DNA from: Methylomonas koyamae
GTDB taxonomy: Bacteria; Pseudomonadota; Gammaproteobacteria; Methylococcales; Methylomonadaceae
DNA length: 64,000 bases
NCBI RefSeq assembly: GCF_006483455.1
Contig: NZ_PPPU01000014.1
Span: 1 to 64,000, forward strand
Reading direction: 5' to 3'
The position numbers were made by a program, and so were the translations under genes. The notes below the pieces were generated by a model. The model was not told where the DNA came from. It searched no databases and saw only the letters and a program-made list of their open reading frames with translations. Each line of letters starts with the position of its first letter. The stretch's first letter is position 1. Positions 45,580-55,508 of this stretch are shown in pieces.

Positions 45580-48500
45580 ATGTCCGGATCCGAAAACTTG
45601 CTGCGTCCCGCCAATTTAGCCGCCCCGGCGCCACAGGCGCGGCAAATCGGCGTTGCGCGACCGCTGCATTTTGCCGCCAGCATCGCTATGCTGGCGGCCG
45701 CAATTTTTATCGGCGGCTGGCTGGGCATGAAACTGGTGATTCCGCCGGGTTATTCCAGTCCGCTCTGGCCGCCGGCGGGGATCGCACTGGCGGCCTTATT
45801 GATATGGGGCCGCCGGTTGTGGCCGGGTATCTGGTTGGGCGCCGTGCTCAACGAATTGACCGCTGCCGCTAATTTTTCCGGGCAATTGAATTCGACTGCC
45901 GTCGCGGCCGCGATGTTGATCGCTGGCGGCAGCACCTTACAAGCCGTGGTCGCCTCCGGTTTGTCGGAACGGTATTTGCGGCCGGGCTTGCCGAAACTGG
46001 AAACGCCGGGCCGGATCTTGACGTTTTTTGTGTTAGTCGGCCCTTTGGTTTGCGTGACCGCGCCGAGCATAGGCATCGGTGCCCTGTACGGTTTGCAACT
46101 GATGCCCGGCGACGAGGTACAAAACTCCTGGCGCAATTGGTGGATCGGCGACAGCCTGGGCGTGATGGTGATCGCGCCGTTGCTGTTCTGCGCCTTCGGC
46201 CGGCCGCATGCCTTGTGGCGGGCCCGGCGCTTGAGCGTGGCTTTGCCGCTATTGGGCACTCTGCTGGCGCTGGTGTTAGTGTTCACGCAGGTGTTTCGCG
46301 CCGAGCAAACCCGAATCCAGCAGACCTTCGATAACCGGGCGGCCGCCGTCGAAACCCTGTTGGCGGAATACACCACCCACGTTGTCGACAGTAGTCTGGC
46401 GCTGCGGGATGTATTCCTGGCGTCCAGCGATATCAGCCGCGAGCAATTTAGCGGCTTTGCTCGCGGTATCTTGGAGCGGCATCCGGAAATCCAGGCGCTG
46501 GAATGGTTGCCGAGAATACGCCACCCGCAACGCGCCGGCTTCGAAGCTAAATTGCGGCAGGAAGGCTACGCCGGATTCCGCATCACCGAACGCGACCCCA
46601 GCGGCCGTTCGGTGCCGGCCGGCGAACGCGCCGAATATTTTCCGGTGGCCTACGTCGAGCCGATGGCCGGAAACGAGAGATCCTTCGGGTTGGACTCGGT
46701 ATCCAATCCGCTGAGTAAACAGGCCAAGGATGCCGCGCGGGCCAGCGGCAAGCCGACCGCATCGGCAGGGCTAAGTCTGGTGCAGGCCGATGGCGCAGTT
46801 CCGGGCGTACTGGTGTCTATCCCGGTATTCAAAATGGCGGCAGCGGCGGCAGACAGCGATTTCATCGGTTTCGTCTCGGCGGTAATTGTGCCGGCGCGGA
46901 TGTTGGAGGTCGTCACCCAGGGCCTGAACACGCAGTCCTTGGATATCAGTATCGAGGATACCGCCGGCAACGGCGTCTACACCGAATTGTTCGCCAAGCG
47001 CTTACCCTCGACGATGCGCCAAAATTACGCATTGCAGGATTGGCAACGAGTCTTCAAATTCGTCGACCGCGATTGGCGGGTGACGATAATGCCGAGCAGC
47101 CAATTCATCAACGAACAAGGGTCTTCGGTGTTATGGGTGACCTTGCTCGGCGGCCTATGCTTTACCAGTTTGTTGAATATCATGCTGTTGATCGTCAGCG
47201 GCCGCACCGCCGCTGTCGAAGCCTTGGTCGAACAGCGCACCCGCGATCTGGAAACGGCGGTATCCGAACAAAAAGCCGCGGCGCAACAGGCGCGCGAGTC
47301 CGAGCTTAAATTGCGCACTATCGTCGATTCGCAACCGGAGTCCGTGAAACTGCTGGCGCGCGACGGCCGGCTGCTGCAGATGAATCCGGCCGGCCTGGAC
47401 ATGATAGAAGCCGATTCGCTGCAACAGGCCCAGAATTGTCGATTGGAAGACTTGGTCGGCGCCAAATACCGGGATCAATTCAAAAAATTGATCCGTCGGG
47501 TGTTCGCCGGAGCGTCAGGTACCTTGGAATTCGAAATCACCGGATTGCGCGGCGGCCAGCGCTGGCTGGACACTCATGCCGTTCCGATGCGCGACGCCGA
47601 CGGCAACATTACCGCCTTGTTGGGCTTGTCGCGCGATATCACCGAACGCAAACTGGCCGAAGACGATTTAAAGCTGGCTGCCCGCGTGTTCAGCGAGGCT
47701 CACGAAGGGATTCTGATTACCGACGCCGAGGCCAACATCATCGACGTCAACCCCACCTTTTGCGAGATTACCGGTTACAGCCGCGACGAGATGGTCGGCA
47801 AAAAACCCAATATTCTGCAGTCGGGTAAATACGGTCCGGAATTCTACGCCGAGATGTGGCGCGACTTGCAGCAACAGCAGCATTGGCGCGGCGAATTATG
47901 GAACCGCAAAAAGAACGGTGATCTGTATGCGGAATGGTTGACGATTTCCGCATTGTGCGACAGCGACGGCCGCATCACGCATTACATCGGCCTGTTTTCC
48001 GACGTGACCCAAGCCAAACAACAGCAACAGTTGTTGGAGCTGGTGGCGCATTACGATCCGTTGACCCGGTTGCCAAACCGGATTTTGTTTGCCGACCGCT
48101 TGAGCCAGGCTATTGCTCACAGCAAACGGGAGAAGTCGTTGCTGGCGATCTGCTTTCTGGATCTGGACGGTTTCAAACCGGTCAACGACCTGTTCGGCCA
48201 CGACATCGGCGACCGGGTGCTGGTGGAAGTGGCGGAGCGCATCAAGAATACGATTCGCGAGGAGGACAGTGTGTCGCGCCACGGCGGCGACGAATTTGCC
48301 TTGCTGCTACGCGATATCGACACCCTCGAGCAATGCGAACAGGCCATTTTGCGTATCCATCAGGCGATCTCCGAACCCTTCTCGGTCGACGGCCAGCAAA
48401 TCACGGTCGGTGCCAGCAGCGGCTACACCTTATATCCGCTGGACGATGCCGATCCGGACGGCTTGCTGCGGCATGCCGATCACGCCATGTATCAGGCCAA

Positions 48501-49725
48501 ACTGGCCGGCAAGAACCGTTGCCAATTGTTCGATGCGACCCAAGACCAGCAAATCATGCATCGCCACCAACAATTGCGCGATATCGAAGCGGCCTTCGTG
48601 AATGGCGAAATGTGTTTGTATTACCAGCCCAAGGTCGATATCAAGCGCGGTCAGGTTGCCGGCGTCGAAGCCTTGATCCGCTGGTTGAGTCCGCAGCGGG
48701 GCATGGTGCCGCCGCTGGAGTTTCTGCCGGCCATTGCCTCTACCGATTTGGAAATCCGCATCGGCAACTGGGTGATCGAGCAGGCCTGCCGCGATCTGGC
48801 GGCCTGGCAGGCACTGGGCTTGAAATTAGAAGTCAGCGTCAATATCTCTTCCTACCATTTATTGTGGCCGGGAATTCAGGAGCACATAGCCGGCATCTTG
48901 CGGCAACATCCCGAAATCCGGGCACAGTCTTTGCAGCTCGAAATCCTGGAAAGTACCGCGCTGGACGATTTGAGCGCCGTGAACCGCATCATCAAGAATT
49001 GCCGCGAGCAGCTGGGTATCAGTGTGGCGCTGGACGACTTCGGCACCGGCTATTCGTCGCTAACCCATTTGCGACATTTGTCGGTCGATACCGTGAAGAT
49101 CGATCAAACTTTCGTCCGGGACATGCTGGACGATCCGGACGACTACGCCATCATCGACAGTGTGATTGATTTGAGCCAAGCCTTTAACCGTAAGGTGGTC
49201 GCCGAAGGCGTCGAAAATCAGGACCAAGGTGTGGTGTTGCTGTTGCTCGGCTGCCGATTGCTGCAAGGTTATGCGATTGCCAGGCCGATGCCGGCAGCGC
49301 AGATCGCCGATTGGGTGGCAGCCTACCGGCCTTTTGCCGACTGGGATTTCTATGCCAACGCCGAGTTGACGCCGGAGCAGACCATGATTGCGATTCGGCG
49401 TTGCGACGCCCGCCAGTGGTTGCAGCGGGTACGCGACTGCCTGTTTGCGGCCGGACAACAGCCGGTACCGGCCTGGCCGATCATGGATCGCCAGCGCACC
49501 CATTTGGGGCGCTGGCTGCGTCAGGCCCGGCAGGAGCGGCAGCACGCCGAGGACTGGCTGGAGCGGCTGCTGCAACTGCAGCAAAATTTGCACAGCCAAG
49601 CCGATCGCTTGCAAGGACATTACGATGCCGGCGAGTTGGCGGCAGCCCAAACCGGTTTTGCCGATTTACAGGCGGTACAGCGGGAAATCGACGAAAGCCT
49701 GATCCTGTATACTCAACTGCCCTGA
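45580..49725 (+). CDS. MASE1-CHASE-PAS-GGDEF-EAL c-di-GMP signalling protein
   Basis: The 1381-residue membrane protein combines a MASE1-like TM sensor (about 25-290; SSPLWPPAGIALAALLIWG), a periplasmic CHASE-like domain (about 300-490), one more TM helix, two PAS domains (about 575-800), GGDEF, EAL, and a C-terminal helical tail. GGDEF is intact (RHGGDEF) with an RxxD inhibitory site (REED) five residues ahead. EAL keeps VEALIRW, DDFGTGYSS and VVAEGVE, so both synthesis and hydrolysis of c-di-GMP are possible. The tail resembles a degenerate CZB zinc-binding domain (THLGRWL). An upstream in-frame TTG at 45556 would overlap the DUF58 gene by 10 bases; ATG 45580 is preferred. It lies within the MoxR-Bat gene set. 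Confidence 0.9.
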   Translation: MSGSENLLRPANLAAPAPQARQIGVARPLHFAASIAMLAAAIFIGGWLGMKLVIPPGYSSPLWPPAGIALAALLIWGRRLWPGIWLGAVLNELTAAANFSGQLNSTAVAAAMLIAGGSTLQAVVASGLSERYLRPGLPKLETPGRILTFFVLVGPLVCVTAPSIGIGALYGLQLMPGDEVQNSWRNWWIGDSLGVMVIAPLLFCAFGRPHALWRARRLSVALPLLGTLLALVLVFTQVFRAEQTRIQQTFDNRAAAVETLLAEYTTHVVDSSLALRDVFLASSDISREQFSGFARGILERHPEIQALEWLPRIRHPQRAGFEAKLRQEGYAGFRITERDPSGRSVPAGERAEYFPVAYVEPMAGNERSFGLDSVSNPLSKQAKDAARASGKPTASAGLSLVQADGAVPGVLVSIPVFKMAAAAADSDFIGFVSAVIVPARMLEVVTQGLNTQSLDISIEDTAGNGVYTELFAKRLPSTMRQNYALQDWQRVFKFVDRDWRVTIMPSSQFINEQGSSVLWVTLLGGLCFTSLLNIMLLIVSGRTAAVEALVEQRTRDLETAVSEQKAAAQQARESELKLRTIVDSQPESVKLLARDGRLLQMNPAGLDMIEADSLQQAQNCRLEDLVGAKYRDQFKKLIRRVFAGASGTLEFEITGLRGGQRWLDTHAVPMRDADGNITALLGLSRDITERKLAEDDLKLAARVFSEAHEGILITDAEANIIDVNPTFCEITGYSRDEMVGKKPNILQSGKYGPEFYAEMWRDLQQQQHWRGELWNRKKNGDLYAEWLTISALCDSDGRITHYIGLFSDVTQAKQQQQLLELVAHYDPLTRLPNRILFADRLSQAIAHSKREKSLLAICFLDLDGFKPVNDLFGHDIGDRVLVEVAERIKNTIREEDSVSRHGGDEFALLLRDIDTLEQCEQAILRIHQAISEPFSVDGQQITVGASSGYTLYPLDDADPDGLLRHADHAMYQAKLAGKNRCQLFDATQDQQIMHRHQQLRDIEAAFVNGEMCLYYQPKVDIKRGQVAGVEALIRWLSPQRGMVPPLEFLPAIASTDLEIRIGNWVIEQACRDLAAWQALGLKLEVSVNISSYHLLWPGIQEHIAGILRQHPEIRAQSLQLEILESTALDDLSAVNRIIKNCREQLGISVALDDFGTGYSSLTHLRHLSVDTVKIDQTFVRDMLDDPDDYAIIDSVIDLSQAFNRKVVAEGVENQDQGVVLLLLGCRLLQGYAIARPMPAAQIADWVAAYRPFADWDFYANAELTPEQTMIAIRRCDARQWLQRVRDCLFAAGQQPVPAWPIMDRQRTHLGRWLRQARQERQHAEDWLERLLQLQQNLHSQADRLQGHYDAGELAAAQTGFADLQAVQREIDESLILYTQLP

Positions 49726-49742
49726 ATTCGATAACGCCAACG

Positions 49743-50210
49743 ATGGAACAATTGCCGTTAAGAGATATTCATTTGCCCGACGCCGTCGATTTTTGGCCAC
49801 CGGCGCCCGGTTGGTGGGCTTTGGCGCTATTGCTGCCGGCATTAGTGTTCGGTTTGCGGCAGCTTTATCAACGAATACGTCGGCGCAGTGCCGTTAAAAT
49901 CGCCGGCAAATTGCTGGAAGCCATGCGTAGCGAGCCCACAGGCGATGCCAGACAAACTGTGGCGGCCTTGTCCGCCTGGTTGCGTCGGGTCGCGCTGAGT
50001 ACCGCACCGCGGCGCGACGTGGCCAGCCTGAGCGGCCATGCCTGGCTGCAATATCTGGATCGTTCTTTGCCGGATGCGCCGTTCACACAGGGGCCCGGAC
50101 GTTGTCTGGCCGATGCCCACTACCGGCCGCAGCCGCCGAACGACGCGGAATTGGATGCCTTGTTCGAGCTATGCGAACGCTGGTTGAAACAGCAGGCGAA
50201 AAAATCATGA
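49743..50210 (+). CDS. DUF4381-domain protein of the Bat cluster
   Basis: This 155-residue protein has one TM helix near the N-terminus (about 24-42; WALALLLPALVFGLRQLY) and a cytoplasmic domain with VAALSAWLRRVALSTAPRR. DUF4381 proteins occur between DUF58 and VWA genes in Bat operons. The start is ATG 49743; the open frame upstream overlaps the GGDEF-EAL gene and is not real. Its stop overlaps the next ATG (ATGA). Confidence 0.85.
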   Translation: MEQLPLRDIHLPDAVDFWPPAPGWWALALLLPALVFGLRQLYQRIRRRSAVKIAGKLLEAMRSEPTGDARQTVAALSAWLRRVALSTAPRRDVASLSGHAWLQYLDRSLPDAPFTQGPGRCLADAHYRPQPPNDAELDALFELCERWLKQQAKKS

Positions 50211-51193
50211 TGACGCTGGCCTGGCCTTGGCTGTTGCTCCTGATACCGTTGCCGCTCCTGCTGCGCCGCTGGTTGCCGGCCCAGACTCCGACCCGGCAGG
50301 CGGCATTGAAGACCCCGTTTCTGGACGATTTCGGCAGCGATCCGGGTCACATCGTCGGCAGCGAGCGGCGTTGGCCGTTGTGGCTGGCGGTTTGCGCCTG
50401 GCTTTGCCTGCTGTTGGCGGCGGCCCGGCCGCAGTGGTTGGGCGAACCGTTGGAGCAAGCGGTCAGCGGCCGCGATCTGATGTTGGCGGTGGATGTCTCC
50501 GGCAGCATGCAGGAAGAAGACTTTCTGTTGGAGAAACAGCGGGTCGACCGGCTGACCGCGATCAAGCAGGTGGCGGGAGAATTCATCATGCGCCGCGCTG
50601 GCGACCGCCTCGGCCTGATTCTGTTCGGGACCCAGGCTTATCTGCACGTCCCGCTGACTTTCGACCGCAAGACCGTGCAGACCTTGCTCGGGGAAGCCTT
50701 TATCGGCATCACCGAAGACGAGCCGAAAACGTCTATCGGCGATGCCATCGGCTTGGCGATCAAACGCCTGCAAGACCAGAAAGATGCCAGCCGGGTCTTG
50801 ATCCTGTTGACCGACGGCGCCAACACCGCCGGCGAATTGACACCGCTGAAAGCCGCAGAACTGGCAGCCGAAAACCACTTGAAAATCTATACCATCGGCA
50901 TCGGCGCCGACGAAATTTTGGTGCGTAGCCTATTCGGCACCCGCCGGGTCAATCCCTCAGTGGATTTGGACGAGAAAACCTTGACCGCGATCGCCGAGGC
51001 CACCGGCGGCCATTACTTCCGCGCCCGCAACACCGAGGAATTGGAGCGCATCTACCAAATGCTGGACCAACTGGAGCCGGTGGAAAAGGACAAACAATAC
51101 TTCCGGCCGCGGAGCGAGCTGTTTCATTGGCCGTTGGGTCTGGCTTTGATATTGGCCGGCTTGATCGCGGCCGGGCGGTTACGGTGGAGCTGA
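50207..51193 (+). CDS. batA: VWA-domain protein BatA
   Basis: BatA-type proteins are inner-membrane VWA proteins linked to aerotolerance and stress. The protein of about 328 residues has N-terminal TM helices (about 3-20 and 63-80), a VWA domain with the metal-ion-dependent adhesion motif DVSGSMQEEDF, and a C-terminal TM helix. It overlaps both neighbours (ATGA at the start, TGATG at the end), so translation is coupled. ATG 50210 is an alternative start. Confidence 0.9.
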   Translation: MMTLAWPWLLLLIPLPLLLRRWLPAQTPTRQAALKTPFLDDFGSDPGHIVGSERRWPLWLAVCAWLCLLLAAARPQWLGEPLEQAVSGRDLMLAVDVSGSMQEEDFLLEKQRVDRLTAIKQVAGEFIMRRAGDRLGLILFGTQAYLHVPLTFDRKTVQTLLGEAFIGITEDEPKTSIGDAIGLAIKRLQDQKDASRVLILLTDGANTAGELTPLKAAELAAENHLKIYTIGIGADEILVRSLFGTRRVNPSVDLDEKTLTAIAEATGGHYFRARNTEELERIYQMLDQLEPVEKDKQYFRPRSELFHWPLGLALILAGLIAAGRLRWS

Positions 51194-52998
51194 TGCCGGC
51201 AGAATTCCATTTTTTACGCCCGCTCTGGTTTCTGGCCTTGCTGCCGGCCGCCTTGCTGTTGCTGAAGTTAGCCCGCCACCGGCAAAGCCGGGCGAATTGG
51301 ACTGAGGTTTGCGATGCCGAGCTATTACCGTTTGTGCTACAGGACCAGCCGGCGGCAGCGCAGCGGCGCTATAGCCTGATCGGTGCCGCGCTGGCGACCG
51401 TGCTGGCGATTGTTGCGTTGGCCGGGCCGACTTGGGAACGCTTGCCCAGCCCGGCTTTTCGCAACGATGCGGCACTGGTCATCGCGCTGGATTTGTCCAA
51501 ATCGATGGACGCCGCCGATATCAAGCCCAGCCGCATCGGCAAGGCTCGCTACAAAATCGCCGACCTGCTGAAACAGCGCAAGGACGGCCAGACCGCACTG
51601 CTGGTTTACGGCGGCGATGCCTTTACCGTGACGCCGCTGACCACCGACACCGCCACCATCGACAGCCAGTTGTCGGCATTGACCACCGACATCATGCCCA
51701 GCCCCGGCAGTCATACCGCCATTGCCATCGAACACGCCGCCAATTTGTTGCGTCAGGCCGGACTGGCCAAAGGCCATATCCTGTTGGTGACCGACGGTGC
51801 CGATGCCGACGTGGCGGCACAGGCCGAGCATTGGTTGCGCGGTTACCAATTATCGGTATTGGCGGTCGGTACCGCCGACGGCGCGCCGATCCAGGCGGCC
51901 GGCGGCGGTTTTTTGAAAGACCGCAGCGGCAATATCGTGGTGGCGAAGATGGACGAAGCGACCTTGGCGACTCTGGCTCGCAACGGCCGCGGCCTTTATC
52001 AGCCGGTAACGGCCGGCGACGAAGATGTCGAAGCCTTGAGCCGGGTGTTCAATTCCGCCGTAACCGATCCGCAAAATCAGGACTCCAATTTGCTGTTACA
52101 GCAATGGGACGAAAAAGGCCCATGGCTGTTACTGCTGGTGTTGCCGTGGGCGGCCGGGCAATTCAGGAAAGGCTTGTTGCTCTGGTGCCTGTTGAGTCTG
52201 GCGCCGCTGCCCAGAAACAGCTATGCGCTGGATTGGCAAAGCTTGTGGAAAAATCCCGACCAACGCGCAAAGCAGGCCTTCGAGCAGCAACAATACCAGC
52301 AGGCGGCCGAGCAATTCCAAGACCAGGCTTGGCGCGCCGCCGCCCAGTACAAAGCCGGCCAATACGAACAGGCCGCCGAGTCCCTGAAACACGCCAACAG
52401 CGCGGAAGGCCACTACAACCGCGGCAATGCGCTGGCCCTGGCCGGTCGTTTGCCGGAGGCGGTGCAGGCTTATCAGCAGGCCTTGCAACTCGATCCGCAG
52501 CATCAGGACGCAAAATACAATAAAGAATTGGTCGAGAAAAAATTGCAGGAGCAGCAGCAACAGCAACAACAGCCGAACCAGAGCCAGGACCGCCAGCCGC
52601 AGGACGGCGGACAAGAACAGCACGCGCAAGACCGGCAATCCCAGTCAGGTCAGGCAGACGGCGACCGGCAGAACGAAGCGGCCAAGCAGCAGCCGGGCGA
52701 GCAATCGGCGGCGGACCAGCGCAAGCAGGCCGAGCAACAATCAAAACCGGCGGAACAAAACCCCTCGGATAGCCGGCAAACTGCGCAGCCGGATCGGGCT
52801 CAAAATCAGCCCAAGGATGCCAAGTCGGAAGCGCAGCCGGCGGAAGCGGCCGCCGAGGTCGAGCGCAACGAAACCGAACGCGCCAACGAACAGCTATTGA
52901 AACGTATTCCCGACGAGCCCACCGGTTTGTTGCGGCGGAAATTCAAGTATCAATACAGCCAACGCAATCGCCGGAATCAGGCCGACAGCCCCTGGTAA
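51193..52998 (+). CDS. VWA plus TPR protein (BatB-BatC fusion)
   Basis: The 601-residue protein appears to fuse BatB (TM helices and a VWA domain with ALDLSKSMDAADI) to BatC (TM near 315-345, then TPR repeats with HYNRGNALALAGRLPEAVQ). A long Gln/Glu/Ala/Lys-rich tail follows from about residue 455, with CAG/CAA runs (7-8 Gln). The C-terminus ends RKFKYQYSQRNRRN, typical of BatC-like proteins. The fusion is common in gammaproteobacteria. The start is ATG 51193, overlapping the batA stop. Confidence 0.88.
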   Translation: MPAEFHFLRPLWFLALLPAALLLLKLARHRQSRANWTEVCDAELLPFVLQDQPAAAQRRYSLIGAALATVLAIVALAGPTWERLPSPAFRNDAALVIALDLSKSMDAADIKPSRIGKARYKIADLLKQRKDGQTALLVYGGDAFTVTPLTTDTATIDSQLSALTTDIMPSPGSHTAIAIEHAANLLRQAGLAKGHILLVTDGADADVAAQAEHWLRGYQLSVLAVGTADGAPIQAAGGGFLKDRSGNIVVAKMDEATLATLARNGRGLYQPVTAGDEDVEALSRVFNSAVTDPQNQDSNLLLQQWDEKGPWLLLLVLPWAAGQFRKGLLLWCLLSLAPLPRNSYALDWQSLWKNPDQRAKQAFEQQQYQQAAEQFQDQAWRAAAQYKAGQYEQAAESLKHANSAEGHYNRGNALALAGRLPEAVQAYQQALQLDPQHQDAKYNKELVEKKLQEQQQQQQQPNQSQDRQPQDGGQEQHAQDRQSQSGQADGDRQNEAAKQQPGEQSAADQRKQAEQQSKPAEQNPSDSRQTAQPDRAQNQPKDAKSEAQPAEAAAEVERNETERANEQLLKRIPDEPTGLLRRKFKYQYSQRNRRNQADSPW

Positions 52999-53037
52999 AG
53001 CGATGCCCAAACCGTTCCACAGACCGACGAAAAGACG

Positions 53038-54327
53038 ATGGATATTGGCCTGATAGTGTTTTTGATTGTGCTCAACGGCGTGTTTGCCATGTCGGAAATG
53101 GCCTTGGTGTCTTCCGGTTTGGCCCGCTTGCAGAAATTGGCCGGCGAGAAGCGGGCCGGCGCCGCCACCGCCTTGAAACTGCACCAAGACCCGTCGCGGT
53201 TTTTGTCGACGGTCCAGGTCGGTATCACCTCGGTCGGCATCCTCAGCGGCGCGCTCGGCGAAGACGCCCTGACCGAACCGTTGCAGCGCTATCTGGCCCA
53301 ATTTCCCTGGTTGGCGCCGTACGCCGACAGCATCGCCCTGATCGCGACCGTGGTTGCCATCACCTATTTTTCGGTCGTGGTCGGCGAATTGGCGCCCAAG
53401 CGGCTGGCGCTGCTGAATCCGGAACGGATTGCGTTGGCCGTGGCCAAACCGATGAACACGTTGGCAGCGCTCGCCAGCCCGCTGGTGTGGTTGTTGTCCT
53501 CGTCCAGCTCGCTGCTGCTGCGTTTGTGCGGCGCCCAGCGGCCGCCGCAGGCCAGCGTGACCAACGAGGAAATCAAATTGCTGATGGAAATCGGCGCCGA
53601 GTCCGGCGTATTTCATGCCAGTGAGCGCCATCTGGTCGGCAATGTGATGAAGCTCGACGAGCAGCGGGTCGGCGCGGCGATGACGCCGCGGCTGCAGATT
53701 TACGCGGCCGACCTGGATGACGGCGATGCCGAGGTGCGGCGCAAGCTTGCCGAATGCCCCTATGCCAGAACCGTGATTTGCCGCGGCGGGCTGGACAACA
53801 TCGCCGGGGTGCTGACCCGTAGCGAATTGCTGCAGCCGGCGATGAGCGGGGCGGCCTTCGAAATCGCACCGTTCGTGCACACGCCGCATTACGTGCCGGA
53901 GACGATGACTTTGGTGCAACTGCTGGAATATTTCAAAGCCAACCAGGTCGACCTGGCTTTGGTCGCCAACGAGTACGGCGATATCGAGGGCTTGGTCACG
54001 CTGAGCGACGTATTGAAAGCCATCGTCGGCGAATTGCCCGGCGCCGACCAGGATGTCGATATTGCCGAGCGGGCCGACGGCTCCTGGCTGGTCGACGGCG
54101 GCGTCTCGGTGCAGCGCTTGAAATCGCTGATCGGCTTCAGCGGCGAGCTCCCCGGCGAAGCCGACAATGCTTACCACACGGTGGGCGGATTCGTCTTGTT
54201 TTACCTGGAAGATATTCCGCGCATTGCCGAAGCCTTCGAGTACCGGGAATGGCGGTTCGAGATTGTCGATATCGACGGCGTGCGCATAGACAAAGTGCTG
54301 ATCACGCCGCGGCCGGGCGAAGAATAA
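53038..54327 (+). CDS. CNNM/CorC family transporter (hemolysin family)
   Basis: This is a 429-residue membrane protein of the CNNM (DUF21) family, linked to magnesium or cobalt efflux. The DUF21 region has TM helices (about 1-170) and is followed by a CBS pair (about 200-330; VFHASERHLVGNVMKLDEQRV and GLVTLSDVL). A CorC_HlyC domain (about 345-425) completes it. It lies 39 bases after the BatB/C gene and starts the insert that separates batD from the rest of the Bat genes. Confidence 0.9.
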   Translation: MDIGLIVFLIVLNGVFAMSEMALVSSGLARLQKLAGEKRAGAATALKLHQDPSRFLSTVQVGITSVGILSGALGEDALTEPLQRYLAQFPWLAPYADSIALIATVVAITYFSVVVGELAPKRLALLNPERIALAVAKPMNTLAALASPLVWLLSSSSSLLLRLCGAQRPPQASVTNEEIKLLMEIGAESGVFHASERHLVGNVMKLDEQRVGAAMTPRLQIYAADLDDGDAEVRRKLAECPYARTVICRGGLDNIAGVLTRSELLQPAMSGAAFEIAPFVHTPHYVPETMTLVQLLEYFKANQVDLALVANEYGDIEGLVTLSDVLKAIVGELPGADQDVDIAERADGSWLVDGGVSVQRLKSLIGFSGELPGEADNAYHTVGGFVLFYLEDIPRIAEAFEYREWRFEIVDIDGVRIDKVLITPRPGEE

Positions 54328-54389
54328 GTGCCGGGGTGGCCGATTGCGGCCGTGCCGGGCAAGCAGATTACTGACCAAAGGAAAAAACC

Positions 54390-55505
54390 ATGCAAGCGCA
54401 GCGATTCTTAACCCTGATCTCCGCTTTATTGTGCTGGGCCGGGCCGGTGCCGGCCGCCGACATGAAACCGTTGCTGGAGGCCTCGCCGGCGTTGATGAAA
54501 TTGTTGACGATTGACGAAGTCAGGCCCGGCGAGATGCGGGAGTCGTTGAGCCTGTCGGCGCGGGTGGATTTGGATCAGCATCGAGTGGCCCGGATCGGGG
54601 CCAGCGTGACCGGCCGCATCACCGAAATCAATGCGATGCTGGGCCAGAACGTCAAGAAGGGCGACCGGCTGGCGTTATTGAACAGCACCGAACTGAGCCA
54701 GGCCCAATCGGATTACCTGAAAGCCACGTCGCAAGTCAATCTGCGGCGAATCACGGTCAAGCGCGCCGAGCGGCTGCTGGAAAGCGGCGTGATCGCCGAA
54801 GCCGAACTGCAGGAACGCCAGGGCGTACTGGCCGAAGCCGAAGTGGATCTGCGCGCCGCCAGCGACCGCTTGCGGGTGATGGGCATGAACGAGGCCGATT
54901 TGAAGCGGCTGGACAAGCAGCGCAGCATCCATTCGTTTTCGCCGGTAACATCCAGCATCGACGGCGTCGTGATCGAGCGTAACGTCGCCATCGGCCAGGT
55001 GGTGCAGCCGGCCGACAGCCTGTACACGGTCGCCGATTTGTCGCAACTGTGGCTGGTGGCGGAAATTCCGGAACAGCAGGCGCACTGGGCCCGGCAGGGC
55101 GATCAGGTGCTGGCGGAAGTGCCGGCGTTGCCCGGTGAGAGCGTCAGCGGCAAACTGATCTACGTTTCCGATCTGGTCGATCCCGACACCCGCACCGTGA
55201 CGGTCAGGATGGCGTTGGCCAATCCGCAGCGACTGTTCAAGCCGCAGATGCTGGCGACTTTAAAAATCAGCAAGCCCGGCGCCCAGTCCCTGCTGATTCC
55301 AAGCCCGGCGGTGGTGCGGGAAGATGATAAAGACCACGTGTTCGTGCAGACTGCCGACAATCGGTTCGAATTGCGCCCGGTCAAACTCGGCCGCGAGGAA
55401 GCCCAAAAACGCGAATTGCTGGCCGGTCTGCGCCCCGGCGAAAAAATCGTCGTCAACGGCGCCTTTCATTTGAACAACGAACGCCTGCGTAGCGCGTTGG
55501 AGTAA
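54390..55505 (+). CDS. RND efflux periplasmic adaptor (CusB/CzcB-like)
   Basis: This is the membrane-fusion subunit of a heavy-metal RND pump. The 371-residue precursor has a signal peptide (about 1-24) and barrel-sandwich, alpha-hairpin and beta-barrel domains (SLSARVDLDQHRVARIGASV, VVQPADSLYTVADLSQLW). No Met-rich N-terminal metal-binding motif of CusB type is evident, so the metal is open. It lies directly before the RND pump gene, but no outer-membrane channel gene is present. Confidence 0.9.
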   Translation: MQAQRFLTLISALLCWAGPVPAADMKPLLEASPALMKLLTIDEVRPGEMRESLSLSARVDLDQHRVARIGASVTGRITEINAMLGQNVKKGDRLALLNSTELSQAQSDYLKATSQVNLRRITVKRAERLLESGVIAEAELQERQGVLAEAEVDLRAASDRLRVMGMNEADLKRLDKQRSIHSFSPVTSSIDGVVIERNVAIGQVVQPADSLYTVADLSQLWLVAEIPEQQAHWARQGDQVLAEVPALPGESVSGKLIYVSDLVDPDTRTVTVRMALANPQRLFKPQMLATLKISKPGAQSLLIPSPAVVREDDKDHVFVQTADNRFELRPVKLGREEAQKRELLAGLRPGEKIVVNGAFHLNNERLRSALE

Positions 55506-55508
55506 GCC

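Noticed and set aside
49311-49742. Longer N-terminus for the DUF4381 protein
   Set aside because: It lies over the 3' end of the GGDEF-EAL gene in another frame, and the conserved start is at 49743.
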